Source: Polynucleobacter parvulilacunae (lineage in GTDB: Bacteria; Pseudomonadota; Gammaproteobacteria; Burkholderiales; Burkholderiaceae). From it: DNA of 64,000 bases. The stretch is taken from the NCBI RefSeq assembly GCF_018881715.1, contig NZ_JACVPW010000001.1, forward strand, positions 124,001 through 188,000. Reading direction: 5' to 3'. The notes beneath the pieces are model-generated. The model was not told where the DNA came from. It saw nothing but the letters and a program-made list of their open reading frames with translations, and made no database searches. Position 1 is the stretch's first letter. Each line of letters begins with the position of its first letter. Below are positions 17,450-26,653 of this stretch, piece by piece. A program made the translations under genes and the position numbers.

Positions 17450-19003
17450 ATGAACCTGCTTTCTGCCGCCGCCAAGGTCAGCTCTCTAACCATGGTGTCC
17501 CGTATTACGGGATTACTCCGGGAGACCCTCATTGCCCGTAGTTTCGGGGCTTCCGAGTGGACCGATGCCTTTAATGTGGCTTTTAGGCTACCCAATTTGC
17601 TGCGTCGATTATTTGCCGAAGGGGCCTTTTCCCAGGCATTTGTTCCTATTTTGGGGGAAATTTCCAGCAAAGGGAATCAAAAACAGGCCCAAATCCTCGT
17701 AAATGCAGTCTCTACCCTCTTATTTTGGGCTTTGCTGCTCACGGTATTGGCTGGCGTGATTGGCGCCCCAGCGCTCATTTTGGCCATTGCTACCGGATTT
17801 AAGGGTGGGCCAGCCTATGAGGCCAGCGTTGTCATGACAAGGATTATGTTTCCTTACATTGGCCTGATTTCACTGGTTTCTCTATCAGCCGGCATTTTGA
17901 ACACATTCCAGCGCTTTGCGATTCCAGCCTTCACTCCGGTTTTACTTAATTTGGCATTAATCGGTAGCGCACTATTTTTAGCGCCGCATCTTGAGCAGCC
18001 TATTTATGCCCTCAGTATTGGCGTTCTCATCGGCGGCATTTTGCAGCTAGCGATTCAAATTCCTGCGCTTAAACGCATTGGCTTATTACCTCGCATTGGC
18101 TTATTACCGGGCGCCATAAAAACAGCCCTTACCAATCCCGATGCAAGACGTGTGTTGCGTTTAATGGGGCCCGCAGTATTTGCGGTCTCGGTTGCGCAGA
18201 TCTCTCTCATTATTAATACCAACATTGCTTCACGCCTGCAGGCAGGAAGTGTTTCTTGGTTGTCATATGCCGATCGCTTGATGGAGTTTCCAACCGCACT
18301 GCTTGGCGTTGCACTAGGCACCGTACTTCTGCCCAGCTTGAGCAAAGCGAATGCAAAGAATGATGTAGCGCATGCTGGAGAGTTGCTTGTTTGGGGATTG
18401 CAACTGACATTTCTACTAGCCGCGCCTTGTGCGTTAGCGCTCTTTATTTTTGGCGAACCACTGGCAGCAGTGTTATATCACTACGGAAAATTCAATGCGC
18501 TAGATGTCCTCATGACGCAACGCGCATTAGCGGCTTATGGGGTTGGACTCATTGGCTTGATTCTGGTGAAGATTTTGGCGCCCGGTTTTTATTCTCGCCA
18601 AGATATTCGCACCCCGGTCAAAATTGGCTTGCTCGTTTTAGTTGCTACACAGTTAGCCAACCTCGTCTTTGTACCCTGGCTTGGTCATGCTGGACTTGCT
18701 CTTTCTATAGGGGCCGGCGCCTGCCTTAATGCCTCCCTACTGTGGGTTGGACTACATCGACGCGGCGCTCTACCAAGCTCGGCCTGGGCTAAGTATTTAG
18801 GTCAATTACTCCTGGCTCTTATCCCTTTCGCGGCGGTACTTTTTTATGCTGCGGGTGCGCATAACTGGATTGAACTGCAGGCACAGCCATGGCTCCGGAT
18901 TGGCTTGCTAGCCGCATGGCTAGCTGTTGCTGCGATTGTTTACTTTGCTGCCCTAGGTTTAGTTGGAATTCGCTGGCAAAAATTCTTGCGTCATGCAAAA
19001 TAG
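17450..19003 (+). CDS. murJ: Lipid II flippase MurJ
   Basis: MurJ (517 residues) is the MOP-superfamily inner-membrane flippase that moves lipid II to the periplasm for peptidoglycan synthesis. About 13-14 hydrophobic segments are visible, and the N-terminal region VSRITGLLRETLIARSFGAS followed by FNVAFRLPNLLRRLFAEGAF contains the conserved arginines of the central cavity. An AGGTG ribosome-binding site lies in the loop of a hairpin (17419-17424 with 17443-17448) just before the ATG. An exact 17-base repeat of period 18 (18074-18108) duplicates the peptide RIGLLP. sirB1 follows after five bases. Confidence 0.96.
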   Translation: MNLLSAAAKVSSLTMVSRITGLLRETLIARSFGASEWTDAFNVAFRLPNLLRRLFAEGAFSQAFVPILGEISSKGNQKQAQILVNAVSTLLFWALLLTVLAGVIGAPALILAIATGFKGGPAYEASVVMTRIMFPYIGLISLVSLSAGILNTFQRFAIPAFTPVLLNLALIGSALFLAPHLEQPIYALSIGVLIGGILQLAIQIPALKRIGLLPRIGLLPGAIKTALTNPDARRVLRLMGPAVFAVSVAQISLIINTNIASRLQAGSVSWLSYADRLMEFPTALLGVALGTVLLPSLSKANAKNDVAHAGELLVWGLQLTFLLAAPCALALFIFGEPLAAVLYHYGKFNALDVLMTQRALAAYGVGLIGLILVKILAPGFYSRQDIRTPVKIGLLVLVATQLANLVFVPWLGHAGLALSIGAGACLNASLLWVGLHRRGALPSSAWAKYLGQLLLALIPFAAVLFYAAGAHNWIELQAQPWLRIGLLAAWLAVAAIVYFAALGLVGIRWQKFLRHAK

Positions 19004-19008
19004 CCTTT

Positions 19009-19851
19009 ATGCCAACACAACAACTCGACTATTTCACTTCCTTAGTTGCTGAAGACGAACACTTCCCATTAACGGAAGCAGCAATTGCCGTCGCACAACA
19101 TGCCTACCCCGATTTAGATGTTCAAGGTGTCTTGGATAAGCTCGATCAATTGGGGAATAAATTAAAGTCGCGCGTGACTCCAGATACATCCCCAATTCAA
19201 CGGCTACAAATTCTGAAGCATTTCTTTTATACCGAGCTGGGCTTTGGCCCAAATCCAAATGATTTTTACGCCCCCGAAAATTCATACTTGCACTACGTGC
19301 TTGAAAATCGCAGAGGCATTCCAATCTCATTAGCCATTCTCATGATGGAGCTAGGAAATCAAATTGGTTTAAAAATTCGGGGCGTCTCATTTCCGAATCA
19401 CTTCATGATGCGTATCTCGCTTCAGCAGGGCGAGGTGATCATGGATCCTTTAACTGGTGAATCACTCTCCAAGACTCAGCTTCAAGAAATGCTTGATCCT
19501 TACTTGGATGCCAAGGGTTATCGTGGTGAACTCAGTCTGCCACTCAATATCTTCCTGCGCGCCTCTAGCTCAAGGGAGATTTTGTCGCGCTACCTGAGAA
19601 ACCTCAAAATGATTTATTCAGAGCATGAGCGCTGGGAGCGTTTGCTAGGCATACAAGAGCGCCTAGTCATTCTTCTGCCTGATTCAATTGAAGAGATTCG
19701 AGACCGCGGCCTAATCTTTGCTCAACTGGAGTATTTGCGTCCAGCCTTAGAAGACATGCATCGCTACCTTAGCGAAATGCCAGAAGCAGAAGATGCAAGC
19801 GATATTCGTGAGCATATCGCTACGCTCGAAAGCCAAACTAAACTCCACTAA
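19009..19851 (+). CDS. sirB1: SirB1 family protein (transglutaminase-like fold)
   Basis: This 280-residue protein belongs to the SirB1 / transglutaminase-core-2 family. The region YLHYVLENRRGIPISLAILM, then IRGVSFPNHFMMR and VIMDPLTGE, is the family hallmark. The C-terminal part (about 190-275) is helical and TPR-like. The biochemical role is not established. The ATG at 19009, five bases after murJ, is chosen; the frame is open upstream inside murJ but that part is cysteine-rich nonsense. The stop codon lies in the upstream arm of the terminator. Confidence 0.9.
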   Translation: MPTQQLDYFTSLVAEDEHFPLTEAAIAVAQHAYPDLDVQGVLDKLDQLGNKLKSRVTPDTSPIQRLQILKHFFYTELGFGPNPNDFYAPENSYLHYVLENRRGIPISLAILMMELGNQIGLKIRGVSFPNHFMMRISLQQGEVIMDPLTGESLSKTQLQEMLDPYLDAKGYRGELSLPLNIFLRASSSREILSRYLRNLKMIYSEHERWERLLGIQERLVILLPDSIEEIRDRGLIFAQLEYLRPALEDMHRYLSEMPEAEDASDIREHIATLESQTKLH

Positions 19852-19874
19852 AACCAAATAACGTTGGTTTTAGT
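19847..19874. terminator. Bidirectional terminator overlapping the sirB1 stop
   Basis: A perfect 11-bp stem (19847-19857 with 19864-19874), ACTAAAACCAA with TTGGTTTTAGT, has a six-base loop. T-rich sequence follows on the plus strand. The arm contains the sirB1 stop codon. dedA converges from the other side. Confidence 0.8.
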
Positions 19875-19898
19875 TGTTTTGCTTTATTGGATTTCTTT

Positions 19899-20543
19899 TT
19901 AGCTTTTCTGACGCTGAAAAATTTTGTAGATTGCAGCGAATGCGACCGGAATTGCAGCAGCGCCAACACCAACCAGTACGATCACATTCAAGTTCTGGCG
20001 AATGATAGGAATATTGCCAAAGAAGTAGCCGGCAATCACCAAGCCAAATACCCACAGGGCAGCGCCCGTGATATTAAATAACTGAAAGCGCGAGAAATTC
20101 ATTTCGGATACACCGGCAATAAAAGGTGCAAAGGTACGAATGATCGGCAAGAAGCGTGCAAGGATAATGGTCTTGCCGCCGTGCTTTTCATAAAAAGATT
20201 GGGTTTTTAATAAAGCACCTTGATCAATCCAGCGCGATTTGCTGCTAAAGACGCGTTTGCCAATCCAGCGACCAATGAAGTAATTCACGGTATTGCCGGC
20301 AACTGCAGCAATTAGTAAGCCAATACATAAAGTCCAGATATTGAAATGCTCAGTAGCGCAATAAGCGCCAGCAATAAATAAAAGGGAGTCGCCAGGCAAG
20401 AATGGTGCAACAACTAAACCCGTCTCTGCAAATACAATCGCAAATAGCAAGCCATAGGCCCAAGGACCATATTGCTGAATCACCACATCGAGATGTTTAT
20501 CAATATGTAGCAATAAATCACTAATTTGCAAAAGGGTATCCAT
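19899..20543 (-). CDS. DedA family membrane protein
   Basis: The 214-residue polytopic inner-membrane protein belongs to the DedA/VTT family, linked to phospholipid (undecaprenyl-phosphate or PE) translocation and membrane homeostasis. Typical motifs are VVAPFLPGDSLLFIAGAYCA, the amphipathic GNTVNYFIGRWIGKRVF, and ARFLPIIRTFAPFIAGVSEM with the essential arginines. A GAGAG motif seven bases upstream of the ATG is a possible ribosome-binding site. It is divergent from miaA and convergent with sirB1. The substrate is not deducible. Confidence 0.92.
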   Translation of the reverse strand: MDTLLQISDLLLHIDKHLDVVIQQYGPWAYGLLFAIVFAETGLVVAPFLPGDSLLFIAGAYCATEHFNIWTLCIGLLIAAVAGNTVNYFIGRWIGKRVFSSKSRWIDQGALLKTQSFYEKHGGKTIILARFLPIIRTFAPFIAGVSEMNFSRFQLFNITGAALWVFGLVIAGYFFGNIPIIRQNLNVIVLVGVGAAAIPVAFAAIYKIFQRQKS

Positions 20544-20590
20544 CGAATCGCTCTCTAACTTACAGGTTGTTGCGGATATTAACAGGCTCT

Positions 20591-20596
20591 TATAAT
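20591..20596 (+). promoter_or_regulatory. -10 box of miaA, predicted leaderless
   Basis: A perfect TATAAT ends five bases before the miaA ATG at 20602. A possible -35 is TTGTTG (20567-20572) with an 18-base spacer. No usable Shine-Dalgarno fits between the box and the start. Confidence 0.55.
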
Positions 20597-20601
20597 CAGG
20601 T

Positions 20602-21606
20602 ATGCCAACTGAACCCTACATTCAGCCTATGCATGCTCCAAACAATGCCCCAACTCTTTGTATTGTTGGGCCTACCGGTGCAGGCAAAACCCATCTCGCC
20701 ATGTCCTTGGCTGAGTATGCAAAATCGATTGGCCAAACCATTGAGCTCATCAGCATGGACTCGGCATTGGTATATCGTGGTTTGGACATTGGTAGCGCTA
20801 AGCCAACGAAAGCAGAACAAGCAGCTGTCATTCATCATCTGATTGACATCATCGAACCCACCGAGGTTTACTCGGCTGCTCGTTTTGCAAACGATACAAA
20901 ACGTCTTTGCGCAGAAATTCGCGAACGGGGAAATGTTCCGGTCGTCGTTGGCGGCACCATGCTGTACTGGCGCGCTTGGGTACATGGTCTCTCCTCACTC
21001 CCGCCAGCCAATCCAGAAATTCGCGCCCGCTTAGATGAAGAAGGTAAAGCCATCGGCTGGCCAGCCATGCATGACAAGCTTGCCACAGTAGATCCCGAAA
21101 CTGCCGCCCGCCTACAACCCAATGACTCTCAGCGAGTACAGCGTGCTTTAGAAGTTTTTGAAATTACTGGTAAGCCCATGTCAGAGTTACTCGCAAACTC
21201 ACCCAGCGAAGATGGCAGAGAAGGCTCGGAAATTCCACCATGGATTAATTTAGTTTCACTTGAGCCTAGCGATCGCAAGAGATTGCATCTCAACCTAGAA
21301 AAACGTTTTGATGAAATGCTTGCTGCAGGTTTTCTGGATGAAGTGAAAACGCTGAGAGCAAATACTGGATTGCATGCAGACTTGCCAGCAATTCGCTCCG
21401 TTGGCTATCGCCAAGCCTGGGAATTTCTCAATGGAGAAATTGACGCTGAAGAGATGCGCTACAAAGCATTGGCAGCCACACGTCAGCTTGGCAAGCGCCA
21501 GCTCACCTGGCTACGTGCAATTGAGGGGAGAAAAACTTTTGACCCCTTCAACCCAGCAGAATTGAAGGCGGCCCTAGATTACTGCAAAGCCAACTTAAAA
21601 AAATAA
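20602..21606 (+). CDS. miaA: tRNA dimethylallyltransferase
   Basis: MiaA (334 residues) adds dimethylallyl to A37 of tRNAs reading UNN codons. The P-loop GPTGAGKT is at 23-30, followed by SMDSALVYRGLDIGSAKPT, VGGTMLYWRAW and, near 235, RLHLNLEKRFDEMLAAGFLD. The N-terminus is about 15 residues longer than in E. coli; a second ATG at codon 10 is an alternative. TATAAT five bases before the ATG suggests a leaderless message. In many proteobacteria miaA precedes hfq, but here the next gene is convergent purM. Confidence 0.95.
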   Translation: MPTEPYIQPMHAPNNAPTLCIVGPTGAGKTHLAMSLAEYAKSIGQTIELISMDSALVYRGLDIGSAKPTKAEQAAVIHHLIDIIEPTEVYSAARFANDTKRLCAEIRERGNVPVVVGGTMLYWRAWVHGLSSLPPANPEIRARLDEEGKAIGWPAMHDKLATVDPETAARLQPNDSQRVQRALEVFEITGKPMSELLANSPSEDGREGSEIPPWINLVSLEPSDRKRLHLNLEKRFDEMLAAGFLDEVKTLRANTGLHADLPAIRSVGYRQAWEFLNGEIDAEEMRYKALAATRQLGKRQLTWLRAIEGRKTFDPFNPAELKAALDYCKANLKK

Positions 21607-21614
21607 GTTCGCTG

Positions 21615-21636
21615 CTATCGCTTTAGATAACGATAG
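21615..21636. terminator. Weak hairpin at the miaA/purM convergence
   Basis: CTATCG (21615-21620) pairs with CGATAG (21631-21636) around a ten-base loop containing the purM stop. There is only a short T tract. It is the only candidate terminator in the 16-base gap. Confidence 0.35.
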
Positions 21637-22675
21637 TTTGTGGCGCATCCTTTGGACGCTCAACTACTTCGCCAACCGTCCAAGCCTTGAGGCCTTGCGC
21701 AGTTAATGACTTGATCGCAGTATCCGCTTGATCAGGGGATACGATCACTACCATGCCAATACCACAGTTAAATACGCGAACCATTTCTGCATCAGCAACG
21801 CCACCCTTCATTTGCAACCAACGGAAGAGTTCTGGCATTTGCCAGCTATCGCGATGCAATACTGCTTGCGTATTTTCTGGCAGCACGCGCGGAACGTTAT
21901 CTACCAAGCCACCGCCAGTAATGTGCGCCATTCCTTTTACATTGATTTCAGAAATCAATTTCAACAGTGGCTTCACATAAATCTCCGTTGGCGCCATCAC
22001 AACATCAGCCAATGAGCGGCCACCTAAATCATCAGTTGGCTTTGCGCCAGCACGTTCAATAATTTTGCGTACTAAGGAGTAGCCGTTCGAATGTGCACCG
22101 CTTGAACCAATCGCTAACACCACATCGCCCGGCACAATTGTTGCGCCAGTAATGATTTTAGATTTTTCAACTGCACCCACTGCAAATCCAGCGAGGTCAT
22201 ATTCACCTGGTGGATACATGCCTGGCATTTCTGCGGTTTCACCACCGATTAATGCGCAGCCAGATAATTCGCAACCTTTGGCAATGCCGCCAACAACTGT
22301 TGCTGCCGTATCGACAGTCAATTTTCCGCAAGCAAAATAATCTAAGAAGAAGAGTGGTTCGGCACCCTGAACCAAAATGTCGTTCACGCTCATGGCCACC
22401 AAGTCTTGACCAATGGTTTCGTGACGATTCCACTCAAAAGCCAATCTAAGCTTGGTACCCACACCATCGGTACCAGAGACCAATACTGGCTCTTTATAGC
22501 GCTTAGGCACCTCAAAAAGAGCTCCAAAACCACCAATTCCAGCTAAAACACCCTCTCGCATGGTTTTCTTGGCAAGCGGCTTAATACGGTCAACCAAGTC
22601 GTCCCCAGCGTCAATATCAACGCCAGCGTCACGGTAGGAAAGGCCTTTTGAGGAAGAATTAGTAGATGAGGTCAT
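21623..22675 (-). CDS. purM: Phosphoribosylformylglycinamidine cyclo-ligase (AIR synthetase)
   Basis: PurM (350 residues) closes the imidazole ring in step five of purine synthesis using [23 protein letters not shown] at the N-terminus, [37 protein letters not shown] and [15 protein letters not shown] are classic signatures. The order differs from E. coli, where purM precedes purN; here purN is 18 kb away. Its ATG is immediately next to the earliest possible start of the divergent permease. No Shine-Dalgarno is evident; a TAATAT box would give a leader of about six bases. Confidence 0.96.
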   Translation of the reverse strand: MTSSTNSSSKGLSYRDAGVDIDAGDDLVDRIKPLAKKTMREGVLAGIGGFGALFEVPKRYKEPVLVSGTDGVGTKLRLAFEWNRHETIGQDLVAMSVNDILVQGAEPLFFLDYFACGKLTVDTAATVVGGIAKGCELSGCALIGGETAEMPGMYPPGEYDLAGFAVGAVEKSKIITGATIVPGDVVLAIGSSGAHSNGYSLVRKIIERAGAKPTDDLGGRSLADVVMAPTEIYVKPLLKLISEINVKGMAHITGGGLVDNVPRVLPENTQAVLHRDSWQMPELFRWLQMKGGVADAEMVRVFNCGIGMVVIVSPDQADTAIKSLTAQGLKAWTVGEVVERPKDAPQTIVI

Positions 22676-22747
22676 GTGAGCGCTGGAATATTAGTAAAAA
22701 ATGCTTGTAGATCAGTAGAATCATTGAATTCTAGAGGATTACTCGTA

Positions 22748-23737
22748 ATGGCTGAAATTTTTACCCCTTTTCTGGCTGCATTCATCCTAGCCTACATCCT
22801 GAGGCCTGCTTTTCTATGGCTGGAAAGACGGCGAGTGCCTTCGCCCTTGGCAGCAGGATTGACTGTAGTTCTCGGCTTAGCTGTCGTAATAGCGATTTTG
22901 AGCCTTTTTATTGGGCTCCTGAAAACAGAGATCCCCCTAATTAAAGCCCAGTTACCAACCTGGATCGCAAATACACAAGCCTGGCTTGGGCCTAAATTAG
23001 CTGAGTTTCATCTTGATGTGGATTGGGGTGCCTTAAAAAATTCAGCCTCACAAAAAATTTCGGAGCATATTAGCGATAACGCAGACTCACTCATGAGTAG
23101 CACCATTGACACCGTACTGATGTCCGGTAGCTCAGTGATTACTGGATTTGTAAATTCCGTATTAATTCTTTTTGTGATGTTTTATTTGCTGCTCGATTGG
23201 AATCAATTTTTTCAGTACGTTAAAAATATAGTGCCTCAGCGCGCCCAAGAAACTGTTCATCACCTTGCAATGCACACAGATGGCCTTCTATCACAGTATC
23301 TCAATGGCATGGTCATCGTTGTTTCCATCATGACCGCTTTTTACAGCATTTGCTTAAGTCTGATTGGCATTAAAGGTGCGGTGGCTTTAGGCGTATTCAC
23401 TGCACTCATGATTGTGATCCCTTATATTGGCATCGCGTTGGGATTCACTCTTGCCGTCATTTCGGCGCTGCTTCAGTTTGGCCCAGGCCCAGAAATCATC
23501 GGCGTGCTCTTGGTATATGGGATAGGGCAGTTTCTCGAGGGCTTCTTTCTTACGCCTCGCCTAGTAGGCGAGCGCATTGGCCTCCATCCGGTTGCAGTGC
23601 TATTTGCCTTGCTCTTTTTTGGCAAGATATTTGGTTTCTTTGGCGTACTTCTAGCATTACCTATCAGCGCTGTTAGCTTAGTGTTAGTGCAATATCTCTG
23701 GTCCGTGTACTCGCAAAGCTCTTGGTATCAAAAGTAA
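22748..23737 (+). CDS. AI-2E/PerM family permease
   Basis: This polytopic membrane protein (329 residues from the chosen start) belongs to the PF01594 AI-2E transporter/PerM family. Features are IFTPFLAAFILAYILRPAF at the N-terminus, a long periplasmic-type segment (about 75-140), VMFYLLLDW, and the late GQFLEGFFLTPRLVGERIGL followed by a run of membrane helices. The frame is open back to a GTG at 22676, but codons there look non-coding, while the ATG at 22748 has AGAGGA nine bases upstream. Substrates are unknown in most members. In betaproteobacteria this gene is commonly between purM and hda, as here. Confidence 0.88.
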   Translation: MAEIFTPFLAAFILAYILRPAFLWLERRRVPSPLAAGLTVVLGLAVVIAILSLFIGLLKTEIPLIKAQLPTWIANTQAWLGPKLAEFHLDVDWGALKNSASQKISEHISDNADSLMSSTIDTVLMSGSSVITGFVNSVLILFVMFYLLLDWNQFFQYVKNIVPQRAQETVHHLAMHTDGLLSQYLNGMVIVVSIMTAFYSICLSLIGIKGAVALGVFTALMIVIPYIGIALGFTLAVISALLQFGPGPEIIGVLLVYGIGQFLEGFFLTPRLVGERIGLHPVAVLFALLFFGKIFGFFGVLLALPISAVSLVLVQYLWSVYSQSSWYQK

Positions 23738-23748
23738 ATTCGGCAGCA

Positions 23749-24504
23749 ATGAATAAATCCTCTCTTCCAAAACAATTTGCACTTGATATCAGCCACGCTC
23801 CTAAAGCGAGTTTAGAAAACTATCTGCCCGGCAAAGACCTTGCTTTGATTTCTGCTCTGCAGGATATTGAAAAGACCTGGGTGAAGGTGAATGCTTCTGG
23901 CTCTGAGAATCCATTAAATCAACGCTGGATTTACTGGTGGGGACCGGAAGGTTCTGGGCGTACCCATCTACTTCATGCCCTTGAGAATGCAGCTGAAAAA
24001 TGTGGTCTTGAACACACCGCTCTTACTCCAAGCGAACCGACCGCATGGGTTCGTCTAGAAGAAAAGATGGCGACCCTAACGGAAAGTACAACCCCTTCCG
24101 TCATTACCGTAGATGATGTTGATCGCTTGGATGATCGTCTTGTTGGGTCACTTTTCAGAATACTGAATGGCGTTCAAGCAAGTAAGGCGATCTACGTTTT
24201 TATGGCCGGCAATGCTGCCCCAGCCAATTTAAAGCTTCGAGAAGACCTGCGGACCCGCCTGGGCTGGGGTTTGATCTTTCAGACCCAGCTTTTGGACGAT
24301 GATGAGAAAATACAAGCATTAGAGGGGGCAGCCAAAGCGCGAGGACTTGTTTTATCTCACGATGTGTTGCCTTGGCTCTTAAGTCGTTTTTACCGAGATA
24401 TGCCCAGCTTAATGGCTTTAATTGACGCATTGGATGCTTACTCGCTAGAAACAAAACGTGCTGTAACCTTGCCTCTTGTTCGTGAGCTCTTACAGCCCAA
24501 ATAA
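23749..24504 (+). CDS. hda: DnaA regulatory inactivator Hda
   Basis: Hda (251 residues) is a DnaA-related AAA+ protein that, with the DNA-loaded sliding clamp, stimulates ATP hydrolysis on DnaA and limits re-initiation. The N-terminal KQFALDIS is a plausible clamp-binding motif. The nucleotide loop is GPEGSGRTHLLHAL, with R where most AAA+ proteins have K, as in E. coli Hda. Walker B is VITVDDVDRLDD. There is no DnaA-type DNA-binding domain. The ATG at 23749 follows the permease stop by 11 bases. Placement among the DnaA/Hda family is secure; Hda is chosen by length and lack of domain IV. Confidence 0.9.
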   Translation: MNKSSLPKQFALDISHAPKASLENYLPGKDLALISALQDIEKTWVKVNASGSENPLNQRWIYWWGPEGSGRTHLLHALENAAEKCGLEHTALTPSEPTAWVRLEEKMATLTESTTPSVITVDDVDRLDDRLVGSLFRILNGVQASKAIYVFMAGNAAPANLKLREDLRTRLGWGLIFQTQLLDDDEKIQALEGAAKARGLVLSHDVLPWLLSRFYRDMPSLMALIDALDAYSLETKRAVTLPLVRELLQPK

Positions 24505-24523
24505 TTTACTCGATATTTCATTC

Positions 24524-25204
24524 GTGACTCAGTTAGCCCTCTTCGATTTAGACCACACTCTTTTGCCCTGCGATAGTGATTACGAATGGGGTCAATTTTT
24601 GGCTCGCATTGGTGTTGTGGATAGCGAATATTACGCACGACAAAATGAGCGTTTCTATCAAGACTACAAAGATGGCAAGCTCGATATTCATGAATTTTTA
24701 CGCTTTGCCTTAAAGCCGCTTTCAGAGCATTCACGCGCGCAGCTTAAAGAGTGGCACGATGCCTTCATGAAAGAGGTCATCAACGGCCAACTACGCCAAC
24801 AAGCGATTGATCTTGTAAAGCGCCATCAGGATGCTGGCGACCTTTGCTGCGTTATTACAGCTACTAATAGTTTTGTGACACGCCCGATAGTCGAAAGTTT
24901 TGGTATCGAACACCTCATTGCGACTGAGCCAGCCACCAAAGACAATCAACCACTAGCCAACTACACTGGCGAAGTCAGGGGGATCCCAAACTTTCGTGAA
25001 GGCAAGATTCAAAATTTGCATGACTGGCTGGCATCTCAACACTTATCTTTAGACACCCTGCCTTATAGCTACTTTTATTCCGACTCGATGAATGATCTTC
25101 CCCTACTTGAAAAGGTAAGCCATCCTGTTGCTACTAATCCAGATGAGCGTCTTCGCAACGAAGCCAAGCAGCGCAACTGGCCCATTCTTGAATTGTTTGC
25201 ATGA
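24524..25204 (+). CDS. HAD-IB family hydrolase (SerB-like phosphatase)
   Basis: The 226-residue product is a haloacid-dehalogenase phosphatase of subclass IB. Motif I is LFDLDHTLLP (nucleophile D and acid D), motif II is in CCVITATNSF, and motif IV is YSDSMNDLPLL. The N-terminal motif starts only five residues in, so the GTG at 24524 is the likely start; the frame is open upstream inside hda but without homology. It overlaps pcnB by four bases (ATGA). The substrate is unknown; relatives include phosphoserine phosphatase and phosphorylcholine/glycerol phosphatases. Confidence 0.88.
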   Translation: MTQLALFDLDHTLLPCDSDYEWGQFLARIGVVDSEYYARQNERFYQDYKDGKLDIHEFLRFALKPLSEHSRAQLKEWHDAFMKEVINGQLRQQAIDLVKRHQDAGDLCCVITATNSFVTRPIVESFGIEHLIATEPATKDNQPLANYTGEVRGIPNFREGKIQNLHDWLASQHLSLDTLPYSYFYSDSMNDLPLLEKVSHPVATNPDERLRNEAKQRNWPILELFA

Positions 25205-26601
25205 TCACTAAATTTATTAAACGTATTTTGCGGCGTGACCCAATGGTCAAGCACACCCAGGCCAATAACTCTGGTGCACCAAAACGCATTCCCAAAAAAG
25301 CGCACCGCATCGACCCACATTTACTTTCAAAAAATGCCGTTAAGGTAACCCACACATTGCAGCAAGCGGGATATGAAGCATTTATTGTTGGTGGCGCTGT
25401 CCGAGATCTTGCACTTGGCATCAGCCCCAAAGATTTTGACGTTGCCACCAATGCAACACCAGATCAAGTTCAAAGACTCTTTCGCAAGGCACGTCTCATT
25501 GGTCGCCGCTTTCAGATTGTGCATGTGACTTTTTTTGGCAAGGGTCATCCTGAAATTATTGAGGTATCGACCTTTAGAGCCCTGCTGGATAACGCTGGGG
25601 ATCACGTAGCCGAGAGTGGTCGCATTTTGCGCGACAACGTTTGGGGGTCACAAGGTGAAGATGCTGCGAGACGTGACTTCACAATCAATGCGATGTATTA
25701 CGACCCTTCATCAGAAACAGTGCTCGACTATCACGGCGGCATGGCCGACATGCAAAAGAAAACCTTGCGCATGATTGGCGATCCAGCAAAGCGTTATCGC
25801 GAAGACCCAGTTCGTATGCTCAGAGCAGTTCGTTTCGCCGCTAAGACGGGTTTTGAATTAGATAATGCAACACGCGCACCGATTGCAAAGCTAGGCAAAC
25901 TCTTAAACGATGTTCCCTCGGCCAGACTGTTTGATGAAATTCTGAAACTCTTGATGTCGGGCTACTCTTGGAAAGCCATCCAAGGACTAAAGGATGCAGG
26001 ACTGCATCATGGCCTACTTCCGCTGCTAGATCACATTCTAGATAAAGGCGAAGACTCCAAAGGGGCTAATAATTTTGTAAAGCTTGCTTTAGCCAATACC
26101 GATGACCGCATTCAATCTGGCAAAAGTGTTTCTGCTGGATTTTTATTTGCCACCCTACTTTGGCCTGACCTACTCAAGAATTGGAAGGCTTACTCTGCTA
26201 AAGGTATGGCCAATATTCCAGCCCTGCATGATGCGATGGATGACACGATTGCCACCCAAAGTAGCGGCATGACCATTCAACGCCGCTTTGAGAGCGATAT
26301 GCGTGAGATTTGGTCTATGCAGCCCCGTTTTGAAAGGCGTGTAGGTCGCTACCCCTACCGCTTGATCGAATCCCCGCGCTTGAGAGCAGGTTATGACTTT
26401 ATGTTGCTACGCTGCGCCACCGGGGAGCTAAACCCTGCGATCGGTCAATGGTGGACAGACTTCATTGCAGCCGACCCTACCGGGCAAGAAGAACTCATGG
26501 CGGCAATCAAAAATGAATCCGGCAATAGCCTCAGCCCGACTAAACGGCGGCGGCGCAGAAAGCCCAAGTCAGCAGTGCCCCCTGAGAGTGCAGCGAGCTA
26601 A
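25201..26601 (+). CDS. pcnB: Poly(A) polymerase I
   Basis: PcnB (466 residues) adds 3' poly(A) tails to RNA, marking it for decay. The class II nucleotidyltransferase signature FIVGGAVRDLALG, followed by KDFDVATNA with two catalytic aspartates, is near residue 60-80, followed by RRFQIVHV and the RRDFTINAM motif. The PcnB-specific C-terminal region with RFERRVGRYPYRLIESPRLRA is present, so it is not a CCA-adding enzyme. The tail KRRRRRKPKS is strongly basic. It overlaps the HAD gene stop and lies 52 bases before folK, a pcnB-folK-panB order known in proteobacteria. Confidence 0.95.
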   Translation: MITKFIKRILRRDPMVKHTQANNSGAPKRIPKKAHRIDPHLLSKNAVKVTHTLQQAGYEAFIVGGAVRDLALGISPKDFDVATNATPDQVQRLFRKARLIGRRFQIVHVTFFGKGHPEIIEVSTFRALLDNAGDHVAESGRILRDNVWGSQGEDAARRDFTINAMYYDPSSETVLDYHGGMADMQKKTLRMIGDPAKRYREDPVRMLRAVRFAAKTGFELDNATRAPIAKLGKLLNDVPSARLFDEILKLLMSGYSWKAIQGLKDAGLHHGLLPLLDHILDKGEDSKGANNFVKLALANTDDRIQSGKSVSAGFLFATLLWPDLLKNWKAYSAKGMANIPALHDAMDDTIATQSSGMTIQRRFESDMREIWSMQPRFERRVGRYPYRLIESPRLRAGYDFMLLRCATGELNPAIGQWWTDFIAADPTGQEELMAAIKNESGNSLSPTKRRRRRKPKSAVPPESAAS

Positions 26602-26653
26602 GCAAACTTAGAGAAATTTCAGTAAAGTAGTTTCATCTCTTGTTTGGAAAACT

